From: a virus
Direction: 5' to 3' (one strand)
Length of the DNA: 27,266 nt
Virus record (IMG/VR): IMGVR_UViG_3300046000_007061
Span: 1 to 27,266 of that record
The notes under the pieces were generated by a model. That model made no database searches. It saw only the letters and a program-made list of their open reading frames with translations, and had not been told where the DNA came from. Made by a program: the position numbers and the translations under genes. Positions 7,612 to 15,352 of this stretch are shown here, piece by piece (positions within the stretch are counted from its first letter, which is position 1; each line of letters begins with the position of its first letter).

Positions 7612-7941
7612 ATGATAAAATTATCAAATTTATTAAAAGAAATTGAAGTAGGAATGGGAGGAAAATCTGTACTATGGGGATATAATGATTATGATGAATT
7701 TATGGAGTTAATTAAATTACAAGGTTTTTCTACATCTCAAGAAGCCTTAGATGAAATAAATGAACTCTATCCATGGGAAGATCCATATGAACTTGGTACA
7801 AGTGTAGATTACCCTTCATACGCTTATTTATCAGGTGATGGGCAAGTAACATTTGTAAAAGATTTATCTGAATTTAGTGATAATTATCAAACTGAAGAAG
7901 GTTGGGGAGTCACTAAATGGTCAAAAGATCCTCCTTTATAA
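7612..7941 (+). CDS. Small acidic protein with targeting-like N terminus
   Basis: A 109-residue acidic protein that I do not recognise. Its first residues, MIKLSNLLKEIE, match the opening of the preceding gene (MIKLIDLLKNS), while the rest differs, which suggests a shared N-terminal signal; L-L-K-E could be a prohead protease site. The body is Trp/Tyr-rich (VLWGYNDYDEF, YPWEDPYELG, GWGVTKWSKD). It is preceded by CTTT-ATG only 7 bases after the previous stop and is the last gene before a terminator-promoter element. Confidence 0.6.
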   Translation: MIKLSNLLKEIEVGMGGKSVLWGYNDYDEFMELIKLQGFSTSQEALDEINELYPWEDPYELGTSVDYPSYAYLSGDGQVTFVKDLSEFSDNYQTEEGWGVTKWSKDPPL

Positions 7942-7946
7942 AAACA

Positions 7947-7978
7947 TTTGGCTTCCTCAAGAAGCCTTATTATATTTA
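7947..7978 (+). promoter_or_regulatory. Bacteroidota-type promoter overlapping a terminator (gene 32)
   Basis: TTTG (7947-7950), 20 bases, TATATTTA (7971-7978). Transcription would start about 35 bases before the gene 32 ATG at 8020 and probably covers the replication genes. Confidence 0.7.
7950..7970 (+). terminator. Intrinsic terminator before gene 32
   Basis: GGCTTC (7950-7955) pairs with GAAGCC (7961-7966), loop CTCAA, followed by a T-rich stretch (TTAT). The hairpin fills the spacer of the promoter at 7947-7978. Confidence 0.75.
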
Positions 7979-8019
7979 CGAATACAAATTAGTTTTAACA
8001 TTTTAAAAAACAAAAAGTT

Positions 8020-8865
8020 ATGAATTTAGACTTGATTCAAAACAAGCTTAATGAATTATCGGCTCCTAAAACTGGAGGTCAGAAAAACAACGATAAAGCT
8101 TTAAGCTTTTGGAAACCCACAGTTGGGAAAGCCTTAGTAAGGTTTGTACCCTCAAAATTTAACCAAGAAAACCCATTTAGAGAATTGTATTTTCATTATG
8201 GTATTGGTAAAAGAACAATTATTTCACCTTCAAACTTTGGTGAAAAAGATCCAATTATCGAATTTTCTAAAGAACTTCGTAAAACTAAAGAACCTGAAAA
8301 CTGGAAACTAGCTAAAAAACTTGAACCCAAAATGAGAGTTTTCGCACCTGTTATTATTAGAGGTGAAGAAGAAAAAGGAGTTCGTCTTTGGGAATTTGGT
8401 AAAGAAGTTTATCAATCATTATTATCATTAGCCGCTGATGAAGATATTGGAGACTTTACAGATGTAATGGAAGGTAGAGATATGAAAGTTGAAACAGTAG
8501 GTCCTGAAACCACAGGAACTGATTATAATAAATCACGTATTATGCCTGCTCTAAAAACTTCACAGTTAAGTAATGATAACGATGAATTAACTAAATGGTT
8601 AGAAACACAACCAGATCCAACTTCATTTTCTAAAAAATATACTTTTGATGAAATTAAACAATTTCTAGCTGAATGGTTAAATCCTGAAGAAGAAGCTAAA
8701 GAAGAAGGAAGTATTATGGATGGGCCAGCTACAGATTTCGGATCAGCCCCTTCAGTTAAATCCAAATTTGAATTAGATACTACTAAACCCGTTGCAAATA
8801 AAGCATTTGCTCCTAAAAAAGAAATTCCAACAGCAGACGAGTTTGACGACTTGTTTAAAGAATAA
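8020..8865 (+). CDS. 32: Single-stranded DNA-binding protein, gp32-like
   Basis: A 281-residue protein with gp32 features: a short basic N-terminal arm, the core opening FWKPTVGKALVRFVPSK, then PFRELYFHYGIG, MRVFAPVIIRGEEEKGVRLWEFGKEVY, and an acidic C-terminal tail ending ADEFDDLFKE. In T4, gp32 coats single-stranded DNA in replication and recombination and its acidic tail docks partners such as UvsX, helicase and primase. The T4 zinc site (one His, three Cys) is missing: this protein has no Cys at all, and the place is taken by IISPSNFGEKDPIIEF. It starts after AAAAAGTT-ATG, directly behind a strong promoter, with uvsX 8 bases downstream. Confidence 0.88.
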   Translation: MNLDLIQNKLNELSAPKTGGQKNNDKALSFWKPTVGKALVRFVPSKFNQENPFRELYFHYGIGKRTIISPSNFGEKDPIIEFSKELRKTKEPENWKLAKKLEPKMRVFAPVIIRGEEEKGVRLWEFGKEVYQSLLSLAADEDIGDFTDVMEGRDMKVETVGPETTGTDYNKSRIMPALKTSQLSNDNDELTKWLETQPDPTSFSKKYTFDEIKQFLAEWLNPEEEAKEEGSIMDGPATDFGSAPSVKSKFELDTTKPVANKAFAPKKEIPTADEFDDLFKE

Positions 8866-8872
8866 TTAATTT

Positions 8873-9943
8873 ATGGCTAGTAAAAAAGAAGATAGCCTTT
8901 CCGGCAAAGTCGGAAAGGCCATTACTGGGACCTTTTCTTTAGATAAATTTAAAGCTGGTAAAAATCTAGGACAAAGTACCTCTAATTTTAAGCCCCAAGC
9001 GTGGATTAAATTTACTGACCCCGTTTCAGAAATGTTAGAAATGCCAGGTATTCCAAAAGGTCACATTACTTTAGTAAGAGGGCATAGTAATACAGGTAAA
9101 ACAACCTTATTAATTGAAGCTGCAATCGAAGCTCAAAAAACCAATGTGCTACCCGTTATCATTATTACTGAAATGAAACATAGTTGGGAACACTGGTCAG
9201 CAATGGGATTTGATTTAGGTGAAACCGTTGATGAAAATGGAGATAAAAATTATAAAGGTTTCTTTATTTATGCCGATAGAGAATCACTTCAATGTATCGA
9301 AGATGTAGCTGCTTTTATTGCTGATCTATTAGATGAGCAAAAGAAAGGTAATTTACCTTATGATCTATTATTCTTATGGGACTCAATTGGATCTATTCCA
9401 TGTAGAATGAGTATTGAGAAAAACTCTAACTCACCAATGTGGAATGCAGGAGCAATGTCTCAACAATTTGCTAACTTTATTAATCAAAGGGTAATTATGT
9501 CTCGTAAAGAATCACAATCCTACACCAATACAATGCTTTGTGTAAACAAGGTATGGGTAGAACCAGCACTTATGCCGATGGCTCAGCCAAAATTACGGAA
9601 TAAAGGCGGTGATAGTATGTTTTTTGATGCCTCATTCATCATTACTTTTGGTAACGTAACTAGTCCTGGTACTCAAAAAGTAAAAGCAACTAAAAATGGT
9701 AAAGAAATTGAATTTGCTCTTAAAACCAAAGTATCTTGTGATAAAAATCACGTTACAGGTGTAACAGCCAAAGGTATTATAGTAAGTACAGCTCATGGGT
9801 TTATTAAAAATTCACCTAATGAGATAAACAAGTATAAAAAAGAACATTCTAAAGAATGGGCTAGTATCTTAGGAAGCGATGATTTTGATATCGTTGAAGA
9901 AGAAAACACTGACTTTGTAGGGGTAGATTTATCTGAAATCTAA
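8873..9943 (+). CDS. uvsX: RecA-like recombinase, UvsX
   Basis: A 356-residue RecA/UvsX-type strand-exchange ATPase (T4 UvsX: about 390). The Walker A motif GHSNTGKT is at residues 70-77, Walker B FLWDSIGS around 167-174 (Asp170), and an E-M-K-H-S-W segment at 100-105 follows the first core strand. A later segment with NKVWVEP and GGDSMFFDASFII is typical of the UvsX core. UvsX forms filaments on gp32-coated DNA and drives recombination-dependent replication and repair. The 3' end meets the next ATG with no gap, so this and the nuclease gene are in one operon with gene 32. Confidence 0.88.
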   Translation: MASKKEDSLSGKVGKAITGTFSLDKFKAGKNLGQSTSNFKPQAWIKFTDPVSEMLEMPGIPKGHITLVRGHSNTGKTTLLIEAAIEAQKTNVLPVIIITEMKHSWEHWSAMGFDLGETVDENGDKNYKGFFIYADRESLQCIEDVAAFIADLLDEQKKGNLPYDLLFLWDSIGSIPCRMSIEKNSNSPMWNAGAMSQQFANFINQRVIMSRKESQSYTNTMLCVNKVWVEPALMPMAQPKLRNKGGDSMFFDASFIITFGNVTSPGTQKVKATKNGKEIEFALKTKVSCDKNHVTGVTAKGIIVSTAHGFIKNSPNEINKYKKEHSKEWASILGSDDFDIVEEENTDFVGVDLSEI

Positions 9944-10972
9944 ATGAATTACAAACAATTATTAGATTCTATACATAAGGATACACCTTCAATTCCCTTG
10001 CATTTAAACAGCAGGGTTTTGTTAGTAGATAGTATGAATATGTTCTTGAGATCATTCGCTGTTATTAATAGTACAAATACTCAGGGAGTTCATGTTGGTG
10101 GTATGGTAGGATTTTTAAGATCTCTAGCTTATACAGTTAATTTAGTACAACCCACAAGGATTATATGTGTTTTTGATGGGCAGGGTAATACTACAAATAG
10201 AAAAAATTTATATCCTGAATATAAAGCTAATCGTAAGTTAAAACGTATCACAAATTGGAATTCATTTGATGATTTAGCTGATGAATCTGCTTCATTATCC
10301 CAACAAATGTTAAGATTAGTAGATTATTTACAACAACTTCCAATCTCTATTATTATTTTAGACAAATTAGAAGCTGATGATATGATTGGTTATCTAGCTC
10401 CTAAATTCGATAGTTCAGTTATTGTATCTGCCGACCAGGATTTCCTTCAATTATGTAATGATAAAATTCAAGTATATTCACCTATAAAGAAGAAATTCTA
10501 TGGCCCTAAAGAAGTATATGATGAAATGGGATTATGGCCTCAAAATTATATCAATTATAAGGTATTAATGGGTGATAAGTCTGATAATGTTCCGGGTATT
10601 AAGGGATTAGGTGATAAAAAGCTTAACAAATTATACCCAGAAATTGCAGGAGATAGGAAAGTTACATTAAAAGAAATTATTCAAAAGAGTTACGATAAGC
10701 ACGAAGAGCATGGTTTATATGGAGATATTTATAATTTTAGAAAACAATTAGAAATTAACTTTAAATTAATGTCTTTAACCGAGCTTAATATACCTGAATA
10801 TGATAAAGTTGTGTTAGATGCTTTAATTCACAATACACCTAACACATTAAATAATGCTCGTTTCCTACAACTACATAAATCCGATTATTTAGAAAATCAA
10901 ATATCTCCTAATATAGAATTTTGGCTTTCAAATAATTTTGCGTATATTAGTCAATATAAACATAAAAAATAA
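9944..10972 (+). CDS. 5'-3' exonuclease / flap nuclease (RNase H-like)
   Basis: A 342-residue member of the Pol I 5'-nuclease/FEN family, which includes T4 RNase H. Metal-binding acidic residues appear in order: LLVDSMN (Asp29), VFDGQGN (Asp78), LEADDMIG (Glu143, Asp145, Asp146), SADQDFLQL (Asp164, Asp166) and GDKSDNVPGIKGLG (Asp210, Asp213, and the helix-hairpin-helix that grips DNA). In T4 the enzyme removes RNA primers from lagging-strand fragments, which suits its place between uvsX and helicase. The polymerase at 5386 lacks such a domain, so this gene would supply it in trans. Its ATG directly follows the uvsX stop codon. Confidence 0.85.
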   Translation: MNYKQLLDSIHKDTPSIPLHLNSRVLLVDSMNMFLRSFAVINSTNTQGVHVGGMVGFLRSLAYTVNLVQPTRIICVFDGQGNTTNRKNLYPEYKANRKLKRITNWNSFDDLADESASLSQQMLRLVDYLQQLPISIIILDKLEADDMIGYLAPKFDSSVIVSADQDFLQLCNDKIQVYSPIKKKFYGPKEVYDEMGLWPQNYINYKVLMGDKSDNVPGIKGLGDKKLNKLYPEIAGDRKVTLKEIIQKSYDKHEEHGLYGDIYNFRKQLEINFKLMSLTELNIPEYDKVVLDALIHNTPNTLNNARFLQLHKSDYLENQISPNIEFWLSNNFAYISQYKHKK

Positions 10973-10977
10973 AAGTT

Positions 10978-12354
10978 TTGACATTACAAAAACTCGAAGA
11001 GTATGGACCTACTTTCCAACTAAAAGTAATTAGTGCTTTATTAAAAAATAAAGCCTTTCTATTAAATGTAAGAGACATTATTGATGAAGATCACTTCTCT
11101 AACCCAGGTCATAAATGGATTTTGAAAGAGTTGTTAAGATTTTTTGATTTATATCATACAACTATAACACTTGATACCCTAAAAATTGAAGTTAAGAAAA
11201 TTGATAATGATATTTTACAAACAGCTGTAAAAGAACAATTAAAATTAATTTACACTACTCAATACGATGATCAAGAATATGTTGAAGAGGAATTTGCTAA
11301 CTTTTGTAAAAATCAACTACTAAAAAACGCCTTATTAGATTCAGTGGATTTATTAAAAAGTGGTCACTATGACGATATTAGATTACTAATTGATAATGCA
11401 TTAAAGGCGGGTGCTGATAAAAATTTAGGTCATGAATATAAAAAAGATGTTGAATCCCGCTATAGAGAGTCAAGTAGAAAAGTAGTACCTACACCCTGGG
11501 CTATATTAAACACATTACTTCAAGGTGGATTAGGTGGTGGTGATTATGGTTTAATTTATGGTGGTCCTGGAGGTGGTAAATCATGGGATTTAGTAGCATT
11601 AGGTGCGTTTGCGGGTTCATTAGGTTACAAAGTAATTCACTATACTTTAGAATTAGGTGAAGATTATGTTGGTAAAAGATATGATGCCTACTATACAGGA
11701 ATTTCTGTAAGTGATGTTCACAATTACCAAGATAAAATTAAAGAAATGCTAGAAGAATATGATGATAATATTATAATTAAAGAATATCCTGCTAAAGGTG
11801 CATCATTAACTACTATTAAATCACATATCCAGAAGACAATGGATTTAGGTTTTACTCCGGATTTAATTTTAATTGATTATGTAGATTTATTAAAACCACC
11901 TTCAAGACGTAAAGAGAAAAAAGAAGAAATTGATGATTTGCATTACGGAACTAAAGGTTTAGCTAAAGAATTAAATTTACCTATTTGGTCGGTCTCACAA
12001 GTAAACAGAGCAGGCGCTAAAGACGAAGTAGTAGAAGGAGACAAATCAGCAGGTTCATATGAAAAACAAGCTATTGTAGATTTTGGTATGTCTCAATCTA
12101 GATTGAAAAAAGATAAAACTGAAGGTACAGGAAGATGGCATATCCAAAAGAATCGTTATGGTCCTGATGGTATGACTTACAATGTTAATATTGATACTTC
12201 TTGTGGTCATATTGAAGTATTAGGAGAGTATGATGATACTGAAGATTACAAATCACAACAATCATCACAACCTAATACATTTGGGGGTATTTCAAACAGT
12301 GAGAAAGGTAATCTCAAAAACTTATTTCAAAATTTTACTTTAGATAGTAAATAA
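10978..12354 (+). CDS. 41: Replicative DNA helicase, gp41/DnaB-like (TTG start)
   Basis: A 458-residue DnaB-family helicase. Residues 1-120 form the helical N-terminal domain (starting LQKLEEYGPTFQLKVISALL), followed by the ATPase: Walker A YGGPGGGKS (194-202), HYTLELGEDYVGKRYDA, Walker B LILIDYVDLL (296-305), SVSQVNRAG (arginine/sensor region) and HIQKNRYGPDG. It would unwind DNA ahead of the fork and work with a primase that is not in the window. The start codon appears to be TTG at 10978: the leader AAAAGTT stands at the same spacing as before ATG starts elsewhere (6730, 8020, 21667, 25494), and the first Met in frame would remove much of the N-terminal domain. Confidence 0.87.
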   Translation: MTLQKLEEYGPTFQLKVISALLKNKAFLLNVRDIIDEDHFSNPGHKWILKELLRFFDLYHTTITLDTLKIEVKKIDNDILQTAVKEQLKLIYTTQYDDQEYVEEEFANFCKNQLLKNALLDSVDLLKSGHYDDIRLLIDNALKAGADKNLGHEYKKDVESRYRESSRKVVPTPWAILNTLLQGGLGGGDYGLIYGGPGGGKSWDLVALGAFAGSLGYKVIHYTLELGEDYVGKRYDAYYTGISVSDVHNYQDKIKEMLEEYDDNIIIKEYPAKGASLTTIKSHIQKTMDLGFTPDLILIDYVDLLKPPSRRKEKKEEIDDLHYGTKGLAKELNLPIWSVSQVNRAGAKDEVVEGDKSAGSYEKQAIVDFGMSQSRLKKDKTEGTGRWHIQKNRYGPDGMTYNVNIDTSCGHIEVLGEYDDTEDYKSQQSSQPNTFGGISNSEKGNLKNLFQNFTLDSK

Positions 12355-12357
12355 TAA

Positions 12358-12365
12358 TATTTATA
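12358..12365 (+). promoter_or_regulatory. TATTTATA motif upstream of the reductase gene
   Basis: Second copy of the octamer, within TAATATTTATAG, in the 58-base gap before the ribonucleotide reductase. The context TAATATTTATAG also occurs before the holin gene (14503-14513). Confidence 0.2.
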
Positions 12366-12412
12366 GACCCAATTTTAAAAAACAAATAAATTAATTAAAA
12401 AACAGTTAGAAC

Positions 12413-14272
12413 ATGTTATCCAAAGAGTCACAAATCCTTAGTGAAATTACAACACATCTTAAGTATTCAAAATATTCTCCTGAGAAAGAACGTAGAGAGA
12501 CTTGGAATGAGTTAATTACAAGAAATAAAGAAATGCATCAAAGTAGATTTCCAAATCTCTACAAAGAGATAGAAGATGCCTATAAATTTGTATACAACAA
12601 AAAAGTATTACCTTCAATGAGAAGCTTACAATTTTCAGGTAAACCTATTGAAATAAACAATGCAAGAATATTTAATTGTTCATATCTCCCAATAGACGAT
12701 CATAGAGCATTCTCAGAAACTATGTTTTTATTATTATCAGGTTGTGGAGTAGGATATTCCGTTCAAACTCATCATATAGAAAACCTACCTGAAATTAGAA
12801 AACCATTAAAATCTAAAAGATATTTAGTAGGGGATAGCATTGAGGGTTGGGCAGATGCTGTTAGAATGTTATTTAAATCGTATTATGGTTATACTTCAAG
12901 TGCTCCAAAATTTGATTTTAGAGATATTAGAGTTAAAGGAGCTCATCTTATAACAGTTGGGGGAAAAGCCCCAGGTCCTGAACCCTTAAAAATTGCTTTA
13001 ACTCACGTTCAAGCTATATTAGACCGTAAAAATGACGGTGAAAAATTAACATCAGTTGAATGCCATGATATTATATGTCATTTAGCAGATGCTGTATTAT
13101 CTGGTGGAATTCGTCGTGCTGCTTTAATATCTTTATTTGATTTGGACGATGAAGAAATGTTAACTTGCAAATTCGGACAATGGTGGGAAACTAATCCACA
13201 AAGAGGTAGAGCAAATAATTCAGCTGTTTTATTAAGAAATAAAATTGATAAAGATACGTTCTTAAATCTATGGAAAAAAATAGAATTAAGTAATAGTGGA
13301 GAACCAGGATTCTTATTTACTAATGATAAAGATGCAGGAACAAATCCATGTGCTGAAATTAGTTTAAAACCAAATCAATTTTGTAACCTTTGTGAAATTA
13401 ATGCATCAGATATAGAATCTCAAGAAGATTTTAATGCAAGAACAAAAGCTGCAACATTTATAGGAACCTTACAAGCCTCATATACTGATTTCCATTATTT
13501 AAGAGATATTTGGAAGAAAAATACAGAAAAAGAAGCATTACTTGGTATTAGTATGACAGGTATTGCATCAGGTGCTATATTTAACTTTAATATCAAGGAA
13601 GCAGCAGCAGTAGCAGTTGCAGAAAATGAAAGACTAGCTCCAATTATTGGAGTAAATAAAGCAGCAAGGGTTACTACAGTAAAACCTGCAGGAACTACAT
13701 CATTAGTATTAGGTACTTCAAGTGGAATACACGATTGGCATTCAGAATACTATTATAGAAGAATAAGATTAGGTAAAAATGAGGCTTTATATACCTACCT
13801 TAATGCTTACCACCCAGAAATGTTAGAAGATGATTTCTTTAAACCTACCATTCAATCAATTGTTAAAATCCCTCAAAAATCACCAGAAGGAGCCTCTATT
13901 AGAGAAAAAACATCTGCAATGGATTTATTGGAAAGAATTAAAACCATCAATAAAGATTGGATCCAACCAGGACATAAAAGAGGATCTAATATGCATAATG
14001 TTTCAGCTACAGTTAACATCAAACCATCAGAATGGGCAGATGTGGGTGAGTGGGTTTATGAAAATAAAAAATTCTTTACAGCATTATCATTCTTACCTGA
14101 AGATTTAGGTACTTATACCCAAGCTCCTTTTGAAACTATTACTAAAGAAGAATATGAAGTAGCACTTCAATCTTTACATGAAATTGATTTAACTAGAGTA
14201 GTAGAAATGACTGACAATACTTTATTAATGGAGAGCCAAGCCTGCTCAGGAGGAGCCTGTGAAATCTCATAA
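12413..14272 (+). CDS. Class II (B12-dependent) ribonucleoside triphosphate reductase
   Basis: A 619-residue monomeric reductase that makes deoxynucleotides, resembling Lactobacillus leichmannii RTPR (739 residues). The key residues can be placed: NCSY with Cys89 (RTPR C119), NPCAEI with Cys313 and Glu315 (C408, E410), FCNLC with Cys324 (C419, same 11-residue spacing; the radical-bearing Cys class) and a C-terminal C-x4-C pair, Cys611 and Cys616 in ACSGGACEIS (C731, C736), which shuttles electrons. A glycine-rich SGCGVGYS lies at 109-116. No small subunit or glycyl-radical activase is nearby, as expected for class II, which needs adenosylcobalamin from the host. T4 itself has class I and III enzymes, so this is a replacement. 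The last codons overlap nothing; the DUF5522-type gene starts 4 bases later. Confidence 0.87.
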   Translation: MLSKESQILSEITTHLKYSKYSPEKERRETWNELITRNKEMHQSRFPNLYKEIEDAYKFVYNKKVLPSMRSLQFSGKPIEINNARIFNCSYLPIDDHRAFSETMFLLLSGCGVGYSVQTHHIENLPEIRKPLKSKRYLVGDSIEGWADAVRMLFKSYYGYTSSAPKFDFRDIRVKGAHLITVGGKAPGPEPLKIALTHVQAILDRKNDGEKLTSVECHDIICHLADAVLSGGIRRAALISLFDLDDEEMLTCKFGQWWETNPQRGRANNSAVLLRNKIDKDTFLNLWKKIELSNSGEPGFLFTNDKDAGTNPCAEISLKPNQFCNLCEINASDIESQEDFNARTKAATFIGTLQASYTDFHYLRDIWKKNTEKEALLGISMTGIASGAIFNFNIKEAAAVAVAENERLAPIIGVNKAARVTTVKPAGTTSLVLGTSSGIHDWHSEYYYRRIRLGKNEALYTYLNAYHPEMLEDDFFKPTIQSIVKIPQKSPEGASIREKTSAMDLLERIKTINKDWIQPGHKRGSNMHNVSATVNIKPSEWADVGEWVYENKKFFTALSFLPEDLGTYTQAPFETITKEEYEVALQSLHEIDLTRVVEMTDNTLLMESQACSGGACEIS

Positions 14273-14276
14273 TCTT

Positions 14277-14462
14277 ATGATACCATTAGGAACTGATTGG
14301 ATATACCAATTATTTGTAAAAGAGACATCAAAACCCAAACTGCAACCAACAGATTTTTATTATAATAATCGAAATCAAATGGTATTTACTGAGTCATACC
14401 ATTTAAAGCGAGGAAAATGTTGTAATAATAAATGTATTCATTGCCCTTATAATAAAAAATAG
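14277..14462 (+). CDS. DUF5522-type Cys-rich small protein
   Basis: A 61-residue protein starting at ATG 14277, four bases after the reductase stop. A GTG at 14259 would add six residues but lies inside the reductase gene and lacks a leader. Residues 27 onward read DFYYNNRNQMVFTESYHLKRGKCCNN and then CIHCPYN: the 'FT..YHLKRG.CC...C.HCPY' signature of DUF5522, a short family seen in Bacteroidota and some eukaryotes. Four Cys (two in CC, two in C-x2-C) could bind metal or act in redox chemistry. The tight linkage with a Cys-dependent reductase is suggestive of an electron-donor or accessory role, but that is only inferred from position. Confidence 0.75.
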   Translation: MIPLGTDWIYQLFVKETSKPKLQPTDFYYNNRNQMVFTESYHLKRGKCCNNKCIHCPYNKK

Positions 14463-14480
14463 TTTTATTTTTAAAAGAAA

Positions 14481-14502
14481 GCCCCTTAATGTAGGGGCTT
14501 TT
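14481..14502 (+). terminator. Intrinsic terminator after the reductase operon
   Basis: GCCCCT (14481-14486) pairs with AGGGGC (14493-14498), loop TAATGT, followed by four T. The stem can extend through flanking A-T pairs. Confidence 0.85.
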
Positions 14503-14504
14503 AA

Positions 14505-14512
14505 TATTTATA
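14505..14512 (+). promoter_or_regulatory. TATTTATA motif upstream of the lysis cassette
   Basis: Third copy of the octamer, just behind the terminator and 24 bases before the holin-like gene. A late promoter here would fit the timing of lysis genes. Confidence 0.25.
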
Positions 14513-14536
14513 GGTATAATTTAATACAGTACCTAT

Positions 14537-14737
14537 ATGAATATGCTAAAAAGACTACAAGCTCCTACTCCAAAATTATGGAGACAAATAGGAAATGCCT
14601 TACTAATTATCTCAACAACGATTACAGGATATACTGCATATGTGGATGAACCTATTATAGCTACTATCTCTATGGTATGTGGAATATTAGGAAAAATAAT
14701 AACTAGCTTCTTTATAGAAGATAATACTGAAGTGTAA
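14537..14737 (+). CDS. Holin-like small membrane protein
   Basis: A 66-residue protein with a short charged N terminus (MNMLKRLQAPTPKLWRQ) and two predicted membrane segments, about residues 18-36 (IGNALLIISTTITGYTAYV) and 40-59 (IIATISMVCGILGKIITSFF), then an acidic tail. Small proteins opening LKRLQAPTPK stand next to endolysins in phages of Bacteroidota as I recall them. Holins form lesions in the inner membrane that set lysis time and release the endolysin. The endolysin ATG overlaps its stop codon by one base, which supports a shared lysis role. Confidence 0.65.
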   Translation: MNMLKRLQAPTPKLWRQIGNALLIISTTITGYTAYVDEPIIATISMVCGILGKIITSFFIEDNTEV

Positions 14738-15348
14738 TGAGTATACAAGCGTTACAAACAAAAATAGGAGTTAAGTCTGATGGAGACTTTGGCCCAACAT
14801 CTTACAAGGCTGCCATTAAGTTCTTTAAATTAACACCAGTAAGAGCTGCACATTTATTTGGGCAAACATCACATGAAACAGGAGGGTTTAAAATTTTTAC
14901 AGAAAATTTAAACTACTCTGTAGATGGACTTCAAAAAATATTTGGAAAATATTTCCCAGGTAATCTTGAAACTTCCTATGCAAAACAACCAGAGAAAATA
15001 GCCAATAGAGTATATGCCTCTAGAATGGGCAATGGAGATGAGAAATCAGGAGATGGGTGGAAATTCCGTGGAAGAGGAGCTCTTCAATTAACTGGTAAAT
15101 CTAATTATCAATTATTTGCCAACAGTCTAAACAATCAAAACATAATGGAAAATCCAGATCTAGTAGCAACAGAGTTTGCTTTTGAATCTGCTATATTTTT
15201 CTTTAATACCAATAAACTATGGTCAATATGTGACAAAGGGATTGATGATATAACAATAACAGCATTAACACGTAGGGTGAATGGAGGTACACATGGGCTT
15301 GCAGATCGTATACAAAAAACAAAAAAATTTTATGAATTTGTAAAATAA
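14737..15348 (+). CDS. GH19 endolysin with N-terminal peptidoglycan-binding segment
   Basis: A 203-residue chitinase-class (GH19) lysozyme that would hydrolyse the glycan strands of host peptidoglycan. Residues 1-30 (IQALQTKIGVKSDGDFGP) are a short peptidoglycan-binding repeat of the 'DG.FGP.T' type. The GH19 domain follows: HLFGQTSHETGGF with catalytic Glu47, FTENLNYS with second Glu56, NRVYASRMGNGDEKSG, WKFRGRGALQLTGKSNY (109-125) and the later TRRVNGGTHGLADR. There is no signal peptide, so export would depend on a holin. Second of three glycan-cutting enzymes in the window. Confidence 0.88.
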   Translation: MSIQALQTKIGVKSDGDFGPTSYKAAIKFFKLTPVRAAHLFGQTSHETGGFKIFTENLNYSVDGLQKIFGKYFPGNLETSYAKQPEKIANRVYASRMGNGDEKSGDGWKFRGRGALQLTGKSNYQLFANSLNNQNIMENPDLVATEFAFESAIFFFNTNKLWSICDKGIDDITITALTRRVNGGTHGLADRIQKTKKFYEFVK

Positions 15349-15352
15349 TTAT

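Noticed and set aside
8523-8765. Minus-strand frame inside gene 32, and similar ones at 18-251, 5252-5434, 14533-14748, 15473-15658, 20214-20411, 23594-23788 and 25856-26071
   Set aside because: All lie opposite well-supported + strand genes or RNAs, have low-complexity Ser/Ile/Phe-rich translations and lack the A-rich leader.
13830-14108. A 92-codon + strand frame within the reductase gene
   Set aside because: It overlaps the C-terminal part of a clearly conserved enzyme in another frame, without a leader or recognisable content.
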